A DNA stretch of 64,000 nucleotides from Ascidia mentula. Its lineage: Eukaryota; Chordata; Ascidiacea; Phlebobranchia; Ascidiidae. This document shows positions 1 to 12,600 of the stretch, in pieces (position 1 is the first letter of the stretch; each line of letters begins with the position of its first letter). The translations under genes and the position numbers were made by a program. Below the pieces are notes generated by a model. It ran no database searches. It had not been told where the DNA came from and was given only the letters and a program-made list of their open reading frames with translations. The stretch covers positions 20,276,501 to 20,340,500 of the forward strand of contig OX387200.1 in assembly GCA_947561715.1 (NCBI GenBank), read 5' to 3'.

Positions 1-195
1 ACATTTATGCTAATGACTGTTGCCAACGGGCAATCTTTTGTAACTTAACAAAGTGCATTTGTCACTGTTTTTTCACCGTTAAATCTGACACATTTGTGAT
101 AAAGAAGCATTCAATCACTACTATTTATTGAAAAAACATTTCTAAAGCAGGTATGTGCATATTTACAGGCAAAACACAACACACATAGTTTCACA

Positions 196-279
196 TTACT
201 GAATAACGCAGTTTTTTATTTTTTTAACAGCGTCGATTTCATGCTTCACCAATTCCTGTACTTTTTCAACTTCGTCCAT
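196..279 (-). other. 27-codon frame with CaaX-like end, copy 1
   Basis: An ATG-to-TAA frame of 27 codons, rich in Glu, Val and Lys, starting MDEVEKVQELVKHE and ending in Cys-Val-Ile-Gln just before the stop. The C-aliphatic-aliphatic-X pattern is the prenylation signal of CaaX proteins. The frame is kept in the second duplicate without indels. The splice phases I can see upstream do not lead into this frame, so expression is unproven and it may be UTR. Confidence 0.25.
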
Positions 280-398
280 ATTCCTTCAACAAGTTAAAAA
301 AACACATTTATTCGTCTGGTTTTTGCCACAAATACATGTTTCCAAAAAGTTTTTAAGCAAGGGTAAATTTTCACAAAAAAACTTGTATGCATACTTAC

Positions 399-569
399 AG
401 TTTTAAAACTCTGTCCTGCAGCTCGTATAATTGCCTGATATTGATAAGCGGTGTAGGAAAAGCTATTGTTGCTTCTCTGCCACTGCGAACGCAAATGTTC
501 TGGGGAACGAAACAAGTAATACGATTCAGCCAGACCTCTTGTCGTCACCTCACCCCCACGAACTTGTAA
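399..569 (-). CDS. Putative C-terminal-tail exon of an MS4A-like paralog (partial)
   Basis: A 57-codon open exon on the minus strand, bounded by a polypyrimidine-CAG acceptor at 570 and a GTAAGT donor at 398, both in phase 0. Its end (SNNSFSY...YQAIIRAAGQ) resembles the cytoplasmic tail of the complete MS4A-like gene upstream on the same strand (SNNRSVSYQNIAQLTAGQ). I therefore infer a neighbouring tetraspan paralog. I could not find its transmembrane exons or a convincing last exon. A phase-0 join to the next AG (near 289) would add only five residues before a stop. It could also be a relic. Confidence 0.4.
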
Positions 570-1024
570 CTGGAGAAAAAATATCAGGCTTCTGTGTAAT
601 GTATGTGATTTGGTGGAGTTTAGCGTGTTTACTACGAATGGCCAACGTATTTTTTTTCCTTTTCCTAACTGAATGCAATCCTGGAGTCCACGCTTGTAAA
701 GTCAACTGTTTTAAAAAGAATCATTTTAAAAATCGTACACAGGTGCAAGATGACGTTGAATTGATCGGTGTGCGCTGTTGTGTGACGAACGAGCGCCATT
801 TTGTTGTTGTAAGAAGTGAAGTTTTTAGTAATGTGCGTCAAACAAGATTTTAGCATTATGGATCGTGAGCGTGGGGGTTCGTTAATTGACAAACCACGTT
901 GGTAACTCAGACAGGCTTAAAAGGTCTAATTTCTTTTTCACATTAATGTTTTAATCACTCAGTGTTGGATGGTGTAGTACGGCAATATAAACCTCGACCG
1001 AATCTGGGAATTTATTAAAATCTA

Positions 1025-1712
1025 ACATTTATGCTAATGATTGTTGCCAACGGGCAATATTTTATAATTCAACAAAGCGCATTTGTCACTGTTTTCCCCT
1101 ATTAAACCTGACACATATGTGATAAAGAAGCATTTAACCACTACTATTTATTGAAAAACATTTTTGAAGCAGGTATATGCATATTTACAGGCAAAACACA
1201 ACACACATAGTTTCACATTACTGAATAACGCATTTTTTCTTTTTTTGAACAGAGTCAATTTCGTGCTTCACCAATTCCTGTACTTTTTCAACTTCGTCCA
1301 TATTCCTTCAACAAGTTAAAAAAACACATTTATTCGTCTGGTTTTCACCACAGATACATGTTTATAAAAAGTTTCAAACAAGGGTACTTACAGTTATCAA
1401 ACACTGCACTGTCGCTTATAGAGTAGCCAGAATTTGGAAAGGAATACTGGAATAGATTAGTTGCTTCTTAGCTTCTTGCCGCACCAATGTCAAAAACAAA
1501 ATGTCTCCGAGGGCAAAAGCAACTCCCAAATAGCAACGAGGTACTGAAACCCAACTAGAAACACAATCCTGTTCACGATACCCGTTCCCATGGTATCAAA
1601 CGACATAGGAACTCCTTTTGTTGGATGTAACGCTGGTGAAACGAACCAGCATCACCTCTTGCTGACACCAACCTCACGAACTCGTAAACGGAAACACAAT
1701 TAGACATATCAG
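1025..1712. repeat. Tandem duplication, unit 2
   Basis: Second copy of the unit that starts at position 1. The first 370 bases are nearly identical to unit 1. The remainder is longer and more diverged. On the minus strand a possible short exon (about 1392-1446) sits between a CAG acceptor and a GTAAGT donor, but its frame and phase differ from unit 1, so this copy may be decayed. Confidence 0.8.
1218..1301 (-). other. 27-codon frame with CaaX-like end, copy 2
   Basis: Same length and same CVIQ ending as the frame at 196-279. Changes between the copies are two synonymous third-position substitutions (His, Asp/Ile region) plus a few replacements in the Lys-rich stretch before the Cys. The surrounding non-coding bases are equally conserved, so conservation alone does not prove coding function. 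Confidence 0.25.
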
Positions 1713-2818
1713 GCGTCAAAAAAACTGTGAATTAAATAAAATGCTGTCAAATAAAAACACAGCTTTTCAAGTTATTAGTTTTTCAAATGAACTAATAAAT
1801 TTGACAAGCAGTTGAATATCACTTACTAAGATTTGAATTATGCAACAGTGTAACAATTTCAAACTAAAGAACTGATGTTATATCACTCAAACCAAACCAT
1901 TTTTTTTCGAGCACAATACTTTTCCGTTGAGCAATCTCTTCAGTTTAGTCTCTTACCACAGATGAAAGATGCTCCTGGGAGCAGGTTGAAGCAGTTGTTT
2001 ATCGGCGTTTGACTCCCACACTCCTAGTTACTGCTTTGTTCGCACAAGAAATCTGATACAAACATGGAAACGAAATAAATACAGCGCGCACTCCCTCCAC
2101 CCATAAGGATTTCAACTTATCATTTCACCACGTGACAATATAATTGTACGTAGTTTAACCGCTAGACGTCGCTGCGCGAGTAGTTGATAAGCATCATTTT
2201 TCAACGCGCTCCAACAATGCAAAATCTGATTAGGAATAGTTTATTTTCTGGGTTTCTGTGGCATTTCCAATGTAGTTCGTAGTCCGGGAAATATATGGAA
2301 ATGCATGTTTTACCGCAAACTAAAAGTGACAAAAAAAACTTTGAGCAAGTCTTACAAAAAAATCTAACAAACTTCAAGAGAGTTTTTTTACAGTTACAAC
2401 ATGTATATTGCAGGTTACTCTGGTTGTCAAAACCGAAGAGAACGTGATTACGCTACAGTAGGAGGTTACAAGAGATAAGAGGAGTGCATAACAAAGTATC
2501 TTGTGCTTATGTACCATGGAAGAAAGAAAAAGTACGTAGGTCAGTCAAGAGGTAATCTTGAAGATTTTTGTTTCGATGATTCTTTGGTTGAACAGGAAAT
2601 TTGTCAAAAAATATGTAAGTGACATGTTTCTTGATTTTAATCCGAATGGTCAAACATGTAAGTAACGCCTGAAAGCAACGGCATCACAATATTTAAGTAA
2701 TGTATTGTTCAAATATATTTCTACAGAATTATATGACAGCTGCTTACACTGCACACTGATCAACTAAAATTAGACGAATATTAGACGCCAAAAGTTGTAC
2801 AAATGCAGTGAAAGACAG
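1713..2818. other. Intergenic, no gene recognised
   Basis: I see no splice-bounded exon here on either strand. The stretch is AT-rich with scattered stops. It separates the duplicated tail units from the 3' end of the MS4A-like gene. Confidence 0.5.
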
Positions 2819-5121
2819 TTAGGACTGAGGTGCTCCCCCTCCATATGTTGGATTCATTTGTCCTGCAGTCAGTTGGGCGATATTTTGGTACGACACCGAG
2901 CGGTTGTTGGACACGTAGTCACTGGCCACCAGGCGGGGCGCTTGAGCAACCGGGAGAGTTTGTTGAACACCTGCAGTGCAAGACATTCTTATTCTGTTGA
3001 ATTGAATATTTCAATGTTAAGATGTACCGTGGAAGTCGATTGGAATTGTTTGAACGTGGCCTTGTTGTCGTTGGGAAATTACAACGTCTGACATGACGTA
3101 CACGTTTCTTGGTTGTGTGTCATCCTGTAATATCAAAGTGATGATGAATTAAACTAGAACAAAAAGCAGCCAATTTTTTTCTCATCCACATTGTAAATGA
3201 TGAGAGTTTTACCGAAACACCCGAATATTAAATAGTTTGGCCGTTAATTCTAGCTCTTAGCATGTATTCGTGAGTTATGTACCAAAGTTTTGAGCAAGGC
3301 ATTAAAAGGAAATTAAAAGCAAATATATTTTAGAATGTTTCTTAGAAAGTACAACTTTTATATTCTATTCTCTACCTTGGAACGCAGTATAAGTATTTCT
3401 ACCAGTTACACACTTTTGCCAGTACCAAAAATAATTTTTGAGCAACAACAAATTGAACCTGCATCTGGTTGGAACCACAGCACCGGTGCGACCTTCGTGG
3501 GTCTGAGACAATCTGAGAAGACCAACAACAACACAAAAAAGTGGTGACGCAACATGCGATCATCGACACGAACCCAATAGCAGCAATAGCACTTTCCAGG
3601 GTATGTCCAAGTACGTAAGTGGCGTTGTACTAACAAAAAATTCAACAAAAATTTGTTAAATTTTTTTGAGGCCGAGCTTTACAAAAAAATTCCTGTAATG
3701 TTTTGCTTATTGAATTTGCTTCACCAAGCAAGCGGTTAATTGCTTTCAAAGGCAGTCTAGAAGCCTGAGTTCAAACTTACCTTGGGGTTGTAGATACGAG
3801 TCAGATACACAGATATCCCAAACATTGTAGCCGAAAACACAGCAGCAAATATTGAAAGGGCCATGTAACAGTCAACCTGGCAAATGTAAGGGTTTAAATG
3901 CAAAATATTATAATTTTGAATGGCTAAGATTAAAAAGGCACTGGATTTTGCTGACGATAAACGAATAAAAGACATTTGGATTCGAATTAAATACTAGCAC
4001 AAAGACAACGCAATTAAGAGTTCATTTGCACCGTGGTGTGGTTCCACTGACCAAAGAGATATGAAACTTGATTTGTATTCAGCTTAAATTTGACACCACA
4101 ATCACGAAGGTGTTTATTTCCAGGATAAAATCAGTCAACTTGGTGTTTAAGACAAATATATTTCGCTTCGAAAAGCATCGTCAGTGTGATTCCCAAAATC
4201 GATTAATAAGGTTAAGAATGTGCAAGGCGTGGAGGCAATAGATGCCCAAAGACCTACCTACGCCTATAAGTATTGCACTTAGCCCTCGGATGCGAAATTT
4301 TTCTTGCACTAAACTTACCAGACGTTGTGTCACTGTTTTCCTTCCGCACGCGATTCCCAGGCATCCGGTGACGACAACCTAACGTTTGTATCAACTACAG
4401 TTATCTGTTTATCTATGCAGACAGCTATAGGATTCAACGCACGTCAACGTGACGTCTAATCACACTGTCCTGTACATGACGTGACTACACGTTTATATCA
4501 AGTTGATTTTATTTCTTAGCGGGATGTAACAACCTTTTTTTTGAAAAAAAGATCAGCACAGATTGGTAGGTGTGTTTTGAAATGAATAAATCATGTATAC
4601 CGCACGTTCGCATGTAAAGCCATTGCCCGTTGCTGACTCGTTTTACTTGGCTATCACACAGATCCTAAGATATCCTAACGATATTTTATGCATGATTTTT
4701 CTGCTGTATATTTTACTTACCCAGACTCCACACCATAAACCTTCTCCGAAATTATACTTGTGTTTTCGTTGCATGTTGTAGGTAGAATAGAATGGGTATT
4801 TCGTTTCTTCCTTCGCGTAAACGTCAACCAGAAGGGTTGCACTCAGTACCAAAGCAATCAGCCCCAAAACGAGTTGCGTGAACTACGTCAGAAAAAATAT
4901 TCTATACGTAACTTGAAATAAATATTGAGTCATTTTACCCGATATAAAAGGTTAGTTTGATATAGAAATGTTGCAGTGATACAACTTTGTCTCACCCCAA
5001 GTCCACGCAGAACTCTCTTCAAACGTCGAGATTTAGCTTCGTTTGCCAAAAGATGTTGTTGGTTTGGTGCCGAGGCAGGGACTTGAACCATCGACGTTGG
5101 GATTTGCATTTGACCTTGCAT
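2819..5121 (-). CDS. MS4A/CD20-like four-transmembrane protein, 7 exons, 287 aa
   Basis: Exons (minus strand): 4996-5121, 4721-4882, 4319-4378, 3781-3876, 3459-3629, 3028-3124, 2819-2970. The first five junctions are phase 0 and the sixth is phase 1; the total is 864 nt. The short N-terminal tail is Gln/Pro-rich. Four hydrophobic helices follow: TM1 (FTQLVLGLIALVLSATLLV) in exon 2; TM2 (VVVTGCLGIACGRK) in exon 3, preceded by GLWCGVW; TM3 (MALSIFAAVFSATMFGI) in exon 4; and TM4 (AIAAIGFVSMIACCVTTFL) in exon 5, followed by a Cys-rich CCCW. A long Gln-rich cytoplasmic tail completes the protein. The pattern of one helix per exon and the W-x-G-x-x-x-V-x-x-G-x-x-G-I-x turn around TM2 fit the MS4A/CD20-like family. 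Relatives such as sarcospan or ENTREP (FAM189) cannot be excluded. The start is the first ATG; a second in-frame ATG lies four codons downstream. The donor of exon 5 is uncertain (3459, or about 14 codons further). Confidence 0.8.
4151..4184 (-). ncRNA. Hammerhead-like core in an MS4A-like intron
   Basis: Minus strand reads CTGACGA, then a perfect 4-bp hairpin (GCTT, loop TTCG, AAGC), then GAAA, seven bases and GTC. That is the invariant order of a hammerhead ribozyme (C3-U-G-A-N-G-A, stem II, G-A-A-A, N-U-H). Helix III would be very short and helix I is not obvious. It lies in the intron between TM2 and TM3 of the MS4A-like gene. Confidence 0.3.
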
Positions 5122-6601
5122 AGTAACCTCGTTGTTACAGCAGTTCAAGTAAACTAAGGTAAAATCATTCTGAAACTAATTTCAACAAACTATCCATGTT
5201 TTTTATGTTAATCTTAAAAAAACAGCTTCAAAAAAAGTAATAAAACAGGATGCTTAACAATGCAACAATATAACTGCAAGTCGTCCAGACTCTTCTCAGC
5301 AGTGATGTGGAAGACCACACCATGATTTGTCGTTTAACGGTGAGAAGTTTTCAACGGTAATGTGTGCCAAATGATTGAGGAACTACATAACTAACTCGTC
5401 TAAATAAAGCCAGTCGTTTAGTAACAAGTTGACGCCGCGCGTTAATTACCTAATTAATATGCTCCATCGTGATATTCAATACCGGGTAATTCAATGTTGT
5501 GCTTAATTGGGTGGTTGCTATGACTCGCCATAGCAACATGGGGTGCGAAACATACGCTGTCGGCTTCGTAAGTTATAAAGAATCAAATCTTTCAAACCGC
5601 GTATACGATAAACAGAAATTATTTAGGTGAGCGTTGCCCAAGGCGTGGCCAACGACATTATTTTCGAAATGGCGTTAAGTTATTTACAAATGGTGTATAT
5701 ATTTACATGAACTTTACATTATTTTTATAACACATGTTGTCTCTCGGTCGCAAAGGTTAGACGCTCCTGATTTAGATGGTAGCTATCTTGATAGAATAAA
5801 ACGATATTATTGCAAGGGATAAACTTGGTTATTGAAACAAGTCAAAATCGTTGAGAGCAAACACAAATACACAATTGAACATCAAGAAAAATCTTCCCCA
5901 AATAAAAACGTTTCGAACTTTGAAGCTTTTTTCTGAGATTACGTCGCCCAACACTAATACACAACGGCAGTGTTTCCCGAACGGGGGTACGCGACGGCAT
6001 TTCAGGTGGTACGCGAGCACCTTTCCGTGATTTGCGGATATAGTTCGAATTTGAAAGATGGTAAGTGATCTGAAAATGTTGGTTACCTTATCCTCTAGAT
6101 AACTTTATAACACTTAACTATGTAGTGCGCGCCGAAATTGTTTTACCTCCAAGTGGTTGCCTCCAAGTATTGTTCATGGAAATAAATATTGTTGGAATGT
6201 TTGCATCAAGTTTCAATTAAAGTCAGGTTAGGAAACACAACAATTAGAACTCACGTGCGATCTTATGTCAAATGCGTTAATCAAATAGGATTTCCCATCG
6301 ATCATAAATAATATTGTTAAGTACTGGATTGAGGCTCATAATTGGCATATAGGTCGCAACAACGCATACACAAAAAGGTTGAGAATTGCCGCAATACCAA
6401 ATAAAGTTGGCAGAAGAAAAAACATGTGTTGGGCGATCTAATCATTATAAATGTGAAATAATCCCTAATATGGTAATCACCACCGAGGATTGACATCACA
6501 CAGTTTCCATGCTTTCATCGCTAAGAGAAAGAAAGGACATATGTACGCCAAAGGTTTTTTTTACAAAAACATTCAGAAAATCGTTTGTTTTAGAATGTTT
6601 T
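5122..6601. other. Intergenic between MS4A-like and intelectin-like genes
   Basis: About 1.5 kb with no convincing exon. It must hold the MS4A-like promoter and the 3' UTR of the intelectin-like gene, both read on the minus strand. A truncated hAT-type MITE lies at 5968-6052. Confidence 0.5.
5968..6052 (-). mobile_element. Truncated hAT-type MITE
   Basis: Begins CAGTGTTTCCCGAACGG and then follows, in reverse orientation, about 80 bases of the end of the complete element at 29869-30083, including the doubled GGTGGTACGCGA-type segment and the GGATATAGTTCGAATT stretch. The other terminus is missing. Confidence 0.75.
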
Positions 6602-9600
6602 TCACAACGTTGTGGTCAGGTTCTTGCTTCTTGTGAATACGAGCAGGGTCGAATGAAGGTCGTTGACAAACTTGCCGCCCTTGAAGGGGTTTCTATTCCA
6701 ACTCAGATGATCAGGAAGTTGCTCCCAAGCTAAAAATTACAGATTTTTACAAATTTTCATTTTCACTAAACATGAAGTGTTTGTATGAGCAATAGAGTCA
6801 ATATGGTTTTTGGTGATCTCCAAAATGGGACACTGTTTCTAAGGTATCGTCAGTGCGCATTTGGTTGTTTTCGGGTGTTGCACCTAGTTTGGTACCCAAT
6901 GCTTGGCGGCGACTGTGCTGAAATCGCAAATTCAAAGTCTTGCTCAGCTATTTAGTTCGAGTAAGTCACCAGAGCACTGGTGAGACCAATTAATACGAGC
7001 GGCCCCGAATAAAAAGGTTTGTTTAAATATTTATTATTTATATTGAAAATCGTGGAATGTTTTTTTTTCGGTTTGCATGTAATGTTACTTCTTTGCACGA
7101 ATAATCATATTTCCACGAAGGAGAGCATGACTGAGCTTCATATATACAAAACATGTTTAAACCAGAGAAAATTTTATAACAATGTTTACCAGCAAAGTCG
7201 CCGCATCGACTGGGATGATTACGTTTACTATTTGCTGATCCGACGCAGTACAGTGCAGGATCGACAGATGATCCAAGTCTGTGGAGAAAAATGACATCTA
7301 CACAACCTGTTGTAAACCTACATTGCTTTATCAAACACAATCTAATGTAACGACAGCAGGGTAAGGACCGGTAAATTCGGCACAGAATAAAAACAGCTTG
7401 TAACAACATGTTTTTACTTCACTCCGGGGCACATGGCGTAGTTATATCCGAAAACATCGTAAGCTGGAAACTGAATAAATCCTGGTTGTACGTTTGCGGA
7501 AGTATAATTGATGATTCCTTTGAAAAGGTTGACCCCCACTGTTATCCCTGGGGGCTTGCTGGAGTCGGTGATATTTAGTAGGTCTGCATCAAACAAAATG
7601 CCCGTGTTATTTAAACTATTACAAATAAGTCTTTCATTTTAAACCACATTTGAACTAAAAAAAAAATGAAAATGGCAGGCCCGAATTACTGTACACACAA
7701 ATATGTAAGTTTACGAACCTATTTGATCCACCACAACATTTATCAAAGTTTGCACTTCGCCCGGTTGAAGTCCAGAAGTTCTAGAAAAGAGGTGCATGGT
7801 TTGCTTAAAGATATACAGCAATTGTTTTTGCACTTAAAAAAAGCGTGGCTTTATTCATGGCTACACTTTACCCGCTTGTTTTAGAGAAAACCAAAGCAGA
7901 ATCCACTTATAGTGTATTAGTTGCTTTCAAACCAAATGCCATTATAGTTATACAGTTTAAAACTACGTTGGGCGTACCTGATGGGTATGAACATGTATCC
8001 CAGTAAAGTATTTCGTGTTGTATTCCCCAACCTTACCACAGTAGTGCGGTTTTTGTTCGCGTTTGCAGGTTGTGTTGTCACCGTGAAGTCAAAATTAGCC
8101 GCATTCCATTTCTATAAACCAAAATCAAGTAAAAACATTTTAGCACTAAGGAATGTGGAGAAAATGGTGTCCTTTTCGAAAAGAAAAGGCTTTTTCTGGC
8201 AACAATATTTTAGACATTTGGAATAGATGATATGCCTGGCAACATTAGTAATGAAATGCTGTCTGTGACGTTGATCTATATACACACATATCTTATTTTA
8301 AGTTTTGATTGCAAGAAAATTAAATGTAGTGAATATTAAATTGGCGGAAAACCCTTTCAGAGATCAAGACAATAGGACGAGAAAAACTTTACGCTTACCT
8401 GCGGTGCAATAACAACAAAAAACAGTTCACTCATACGAGGCGGTACAGACTCCTGGTAACCATTGTGATATAAGATGTTGTATCCCTTGTGGGAATACTG
8501 TCCGTTCCGAGCGTAGCAATAACTAAACATAGTACTCGAGGCGGTCCATGTTACCTGTTGCATATTTGTTGACAGAAGTTCAAACTAAACCTCTAACATT
8601 TTCGATTCAGCAAAACAAATCAGCAATAATAAAAAACAACAAAGGAAAACATTCATCAGATTAGATTCATTACATTACTTTTTTTAAGGTCCTACGAGAG
8701 ATGGGGAAGTCGGTGTGACGCATCAGGGCCCAAACGAGTCTAAAGGGTCATGGACTCCATTGTTTGCTAACTTTTTCTATGTTTGTGTTTTTACTTTTTT
8801 TCAATATATTTTTAGATGCCCTGATGAGTCGAAACAGTGGACATCTGTCTGCAGCCCACATAATTCATATTATTGACCCCACTTTGCTTAGAGATATTTG
8901 ATCGCAAAAGAAAACAATGTCATGTGATCTCCAAACAAGGTCCACGCACCCGCAAATATTTCCCCTTAATGGTCCTGCTCACATGTCACAAAGGATATGT
9001 GTGTTATAAACAGTCGGTGTAGGGCACTTGCCTTTAGTCGAAATTGATTGAATGCTTCTTGGTTTGCTATGCCGGCAAGTAAAAGAAACGGTTGTGCTGC
9101 CTTGGCTTGAATGTTGTAATTTTTTCCGTCGCTGAAACAAAAATACTGAAATTAACTTTATAATTTGTAATGGAAATTGTTAAAAGCAAACACTTGAAAC
9201 TTTAAAGAGTTTCAAAGCAGTGTTTTATTAAACTGTGCGCCGCGGTGTCCTGGTGCTCGTTTTCAATTTTCATGGGCGTGATAATTTAATTCAAACGAAT
9301 TGAAGTTTTGGGGAAAAATAAAGCCAAATAACAAATTAGGTCGAAGCATAGGAAAAATCGTCTTGGTAGATTTATACGTGGTGGGCACAAGTACGTGAAT
9401 CTTTCAAACTACTACTTTTACGTGACTTACCTGTAAACTTGATCAGTTTTCATCAGGGTGTAAGGTTGATTGTTTAAACTAAAGTGCACCTGAAAATAAA
9501 TTTTCAAACATAAATGTTTTCAGCTGTAGACGGTGACAACCAGTGGTGCATTATAACACTTTCGGGTGCTTTTTATTACATATTTTTTTCATTTACTATT

Positions 9601-12600
9601 CTTTGCTAAACTATTAATCGCATTAACACTGTTGTACTTTGTTTAACTTTTACAACTATGTGCATCAAATACTCTCCCCTGTAATCTTGTACTTATTGCT
9701 GCAAAAACGTTTTACCGAAACTCCGTTGTCGGCATAGTTTACGGTTGGATTTGCAGTCGAGGTCGGAAAAAATGTGAAACCGGGAGAAACCGATTTGTAC
9801 TGAATTCCAGGAAATTTCGAGAAGGTGGCAGGACTATACAGAGCAGGCGCCTCGGTAACCCTTTTCAAAATTTTGAGGTTCATACCTAAGAAAAAAACGT
9901 AAATAAATACATTTATAACTTTAATATTCGACACTTTTTGAGCCAAACAAGTTGGCGACGTTTGGGAAAAGGCGTTAAAATTGGTAAAGAATTGTACTCC
10001 AAGCATAAGTTGATAAAAGAAAGTGTTTAAGTACACCTAGGAAATATCAAGCTTAACAAAAGGAGATATTATTGGTATTTCTGTTTGGAAACCACTTCCA
10101 AGCCCAGCGCTAAAACACAATGTTGGACGCGGGCTGTAAGTGGGAAACAGCAGAATTTACCAAGGATAGTGAGACTGTTGAGGGAGACGTGCTGTCGAAA
10201 GAATCTCTGCAAGGTTCCACCTCTGTTAAAGAGAAATTGATTGCTGGTGTAGTACGTCAGGAAGGATGACGTCGCTATCTCTTGCAGAGGAAGGTTGTCA
10301 GGTACATGCGAAATCATGACGTCAGTTGCCTGAAATACGCGCGATTTTCATACATTCTGCCGGCTGTGAAAGCAGTGAGTAGTGTGCATGGACTTACAGG
10401 CACATTGTAGTAAGCTTGACTTTTGAAGTCGGCAGCTAAGCATGAACTTAACGTTCCGAATTGACCTCCGCTGTACCAGGAAGTTGAACCTTGAAAACAA
10501 AAACAAAACCCGCTTTAATGAACTATATATAGTATACTGTCGACGAAATAAATGAGCAAAATATTTAGTGACCCTTTGATACACTGTGGCACAAACGCTT
10601 TTGTATACCAACCCGCGGCTGTGAAGGAGGAAGTGCCGTTAGGAGATGGTGAGGCCCATTTATCGAATGTCGTGCATTTTTTGTTGACGTTGTCGTGATG
10701 GATTGAAGCTACCAACGTCCAACCTCCCCCCGCTGACGTCATGTCGCAATACACCTGATAACAAACATTTGAAAGCGTGAAATTACTCACAATTTTCTTA
10801 ATTGCTATAAACAGCTTTTCCTTGCTCGAAAAACCACAACAGCCCATTCGGTTAAGGAATTGGTGGCCCAGCTAGAACAATGCATCTTTTGTTATGGAAG
10901 ATCAAGTGTCTGAACCAACTTTAAACCTTTCGATCCGTAGTAACCTTGCGCACTTTCGCAAAAGACGATCGCAAAGCACATTTGCATGAATACCTCAAAA
11001 CCCAAGTGTAAATTGCCAGAAGCGTTCTTTGAATCCAAACAGATTTTAGTGACGATATTTTCAGCCCAACCCAACATATCCATTTGTGTGTTGATTACCT
11101 TACATACATACTTTCAAATTAGCTTCGCGAGATAAAAAATGTTTTGTTTTTCCGCACTTGTTGTTTTTAATGGCATTGGTCACCGTCTAGCACTCCAGAG
11201 ATCAACATAAACTACTGTGAAGACTTTATAAAAAAAAATTCGCTCAAACTTTCAATTCACCTGAAACGATGGGAAGTGGCTCGGTTTGATGGTGTAGATT
11301 CCAGATAACTGAAACCCGTTCATCTTTAACTCCCAACACGAGCGATAAGTTTGGGGAGTTGTTATTGCTGTGAAAAGGAAAAAAAATATGTGATTCAGGT
11401 TGTTGCTGACCAACCCAAACGCCGAAAGAAATAAGTATACTGCCAGAAGTGTTAAACACTTCACCATGGCTGTTAAATTGTGAGAGCTTTAATATTTCTT
11501 GCATTTATATTCATTTTAAAAATTATAGGGTTGTAGGTGGGTAATTAGTCGGCACCAAAATATTCAAATCTGGTTGCAAGAGAAATGTCACATTCTGTAT
11601 TCACTGTTTGTCGTATGTTCATTGGCATTTGGTCTCGCAATTCGACAAAAGCACATAATTTAGTTCTAGGTTTCAAAAATTTAATTACAAATGGGAGAAA
11701 AGGGGTTAAGAATCACTGCTCTCCGACAAACACGACCCAAACATCAAAAACCGTTACATAGCATTTCGTCTAGACAAGGTACGAAGAAGTTTACAAACAA
11801 TTTTCGTTTATTCAAAGTACTATATCGTGATTATTTTTATCACGTCGGGATACAAGAGCAGGAAATCCTGCTGTGCACGAATTCAGACCAAGTTTCTGCT
11901 CGGTGAGGAGCGCTTTGTCCGATACTACTTACCCGAAGTTGTTTGATTTGAAAGTCCTTTGCTTGCGGTAGATATGCCAGTCAGAGCCTGAATGAAATAT
12001 TTTTACGACGATTTTGTCACAAATTTAGCAGTAAGTGATTAATATGTATTGTATGATTGAAAACTCTATTAGATGTATTTAATTTAAATGCGAGTCGGTT
12101 GTTTTTGCGTATTTTCTTTTTGATTCTTCACTTACTTTGTAGATTAAGATCAAAAACGCTATGGACAATATGCAAAAAAGTGCGATTGCCACAACACACA
12201 AGATGAACTTCCATTTGTTGGTTTGTTGTTGTTGTTGAGGTTTCTGAGTCGACTGATGAGCGTTAGCTTGTTGTTGGCGTTCTAATGCACTGAGGTTTTC
12301 ATACCGTTTTGGTACTGTACCTTGAGCTGACAACACAGAATACGACAGTTAACGTTGTATCGTATTAAGGGTCAATGGTTACATCTTTTGCAAACCATCT
12401 TACATCTCCAGAACTGTTCGCGAAGTGCTGGCATTTTATCGACAGAAAATTTAATGTGACGTCATATTTGCTTGTAACATACTTGTTTATCTCTGTAACA
12501 TTATTAAACACCTTTGAAATCACCAACCCGCTTTTGCACCCCCTTCTCATATAGATGTAACGTTTATAGCCGTGAACTATATAACAAAACTAAAGATTTG

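Larger units (their letters stand above)
1..602. repeat. Tandem duplication, unit 1 (offset about 1.02 kb)
   Basis: Positions 1 to about 380 match 1025 to about 1395 almost base for base. Weaker matching continues to about 600 here and about 1710 in the second unit, for example the blocks around the acceptor sites near 560 and 1670. The unit includes a putative minus-strand exon and a short conserved frame that ends in a CaaX-like tetrapeptide. It probably duplicates the 3' end of a gene whose full extent is not visible. Confidence 0.85.

Noticed and set aside
6509-6733. Plus-strand frame that looked like a DUF4476-type terminal exon
   Set aside because: The minus strand of the same bases is the last exon of the intelectin-like gene, with a phase-1 acceptor that joins exactly to exon 14 and restores the intelectin C-terminus.
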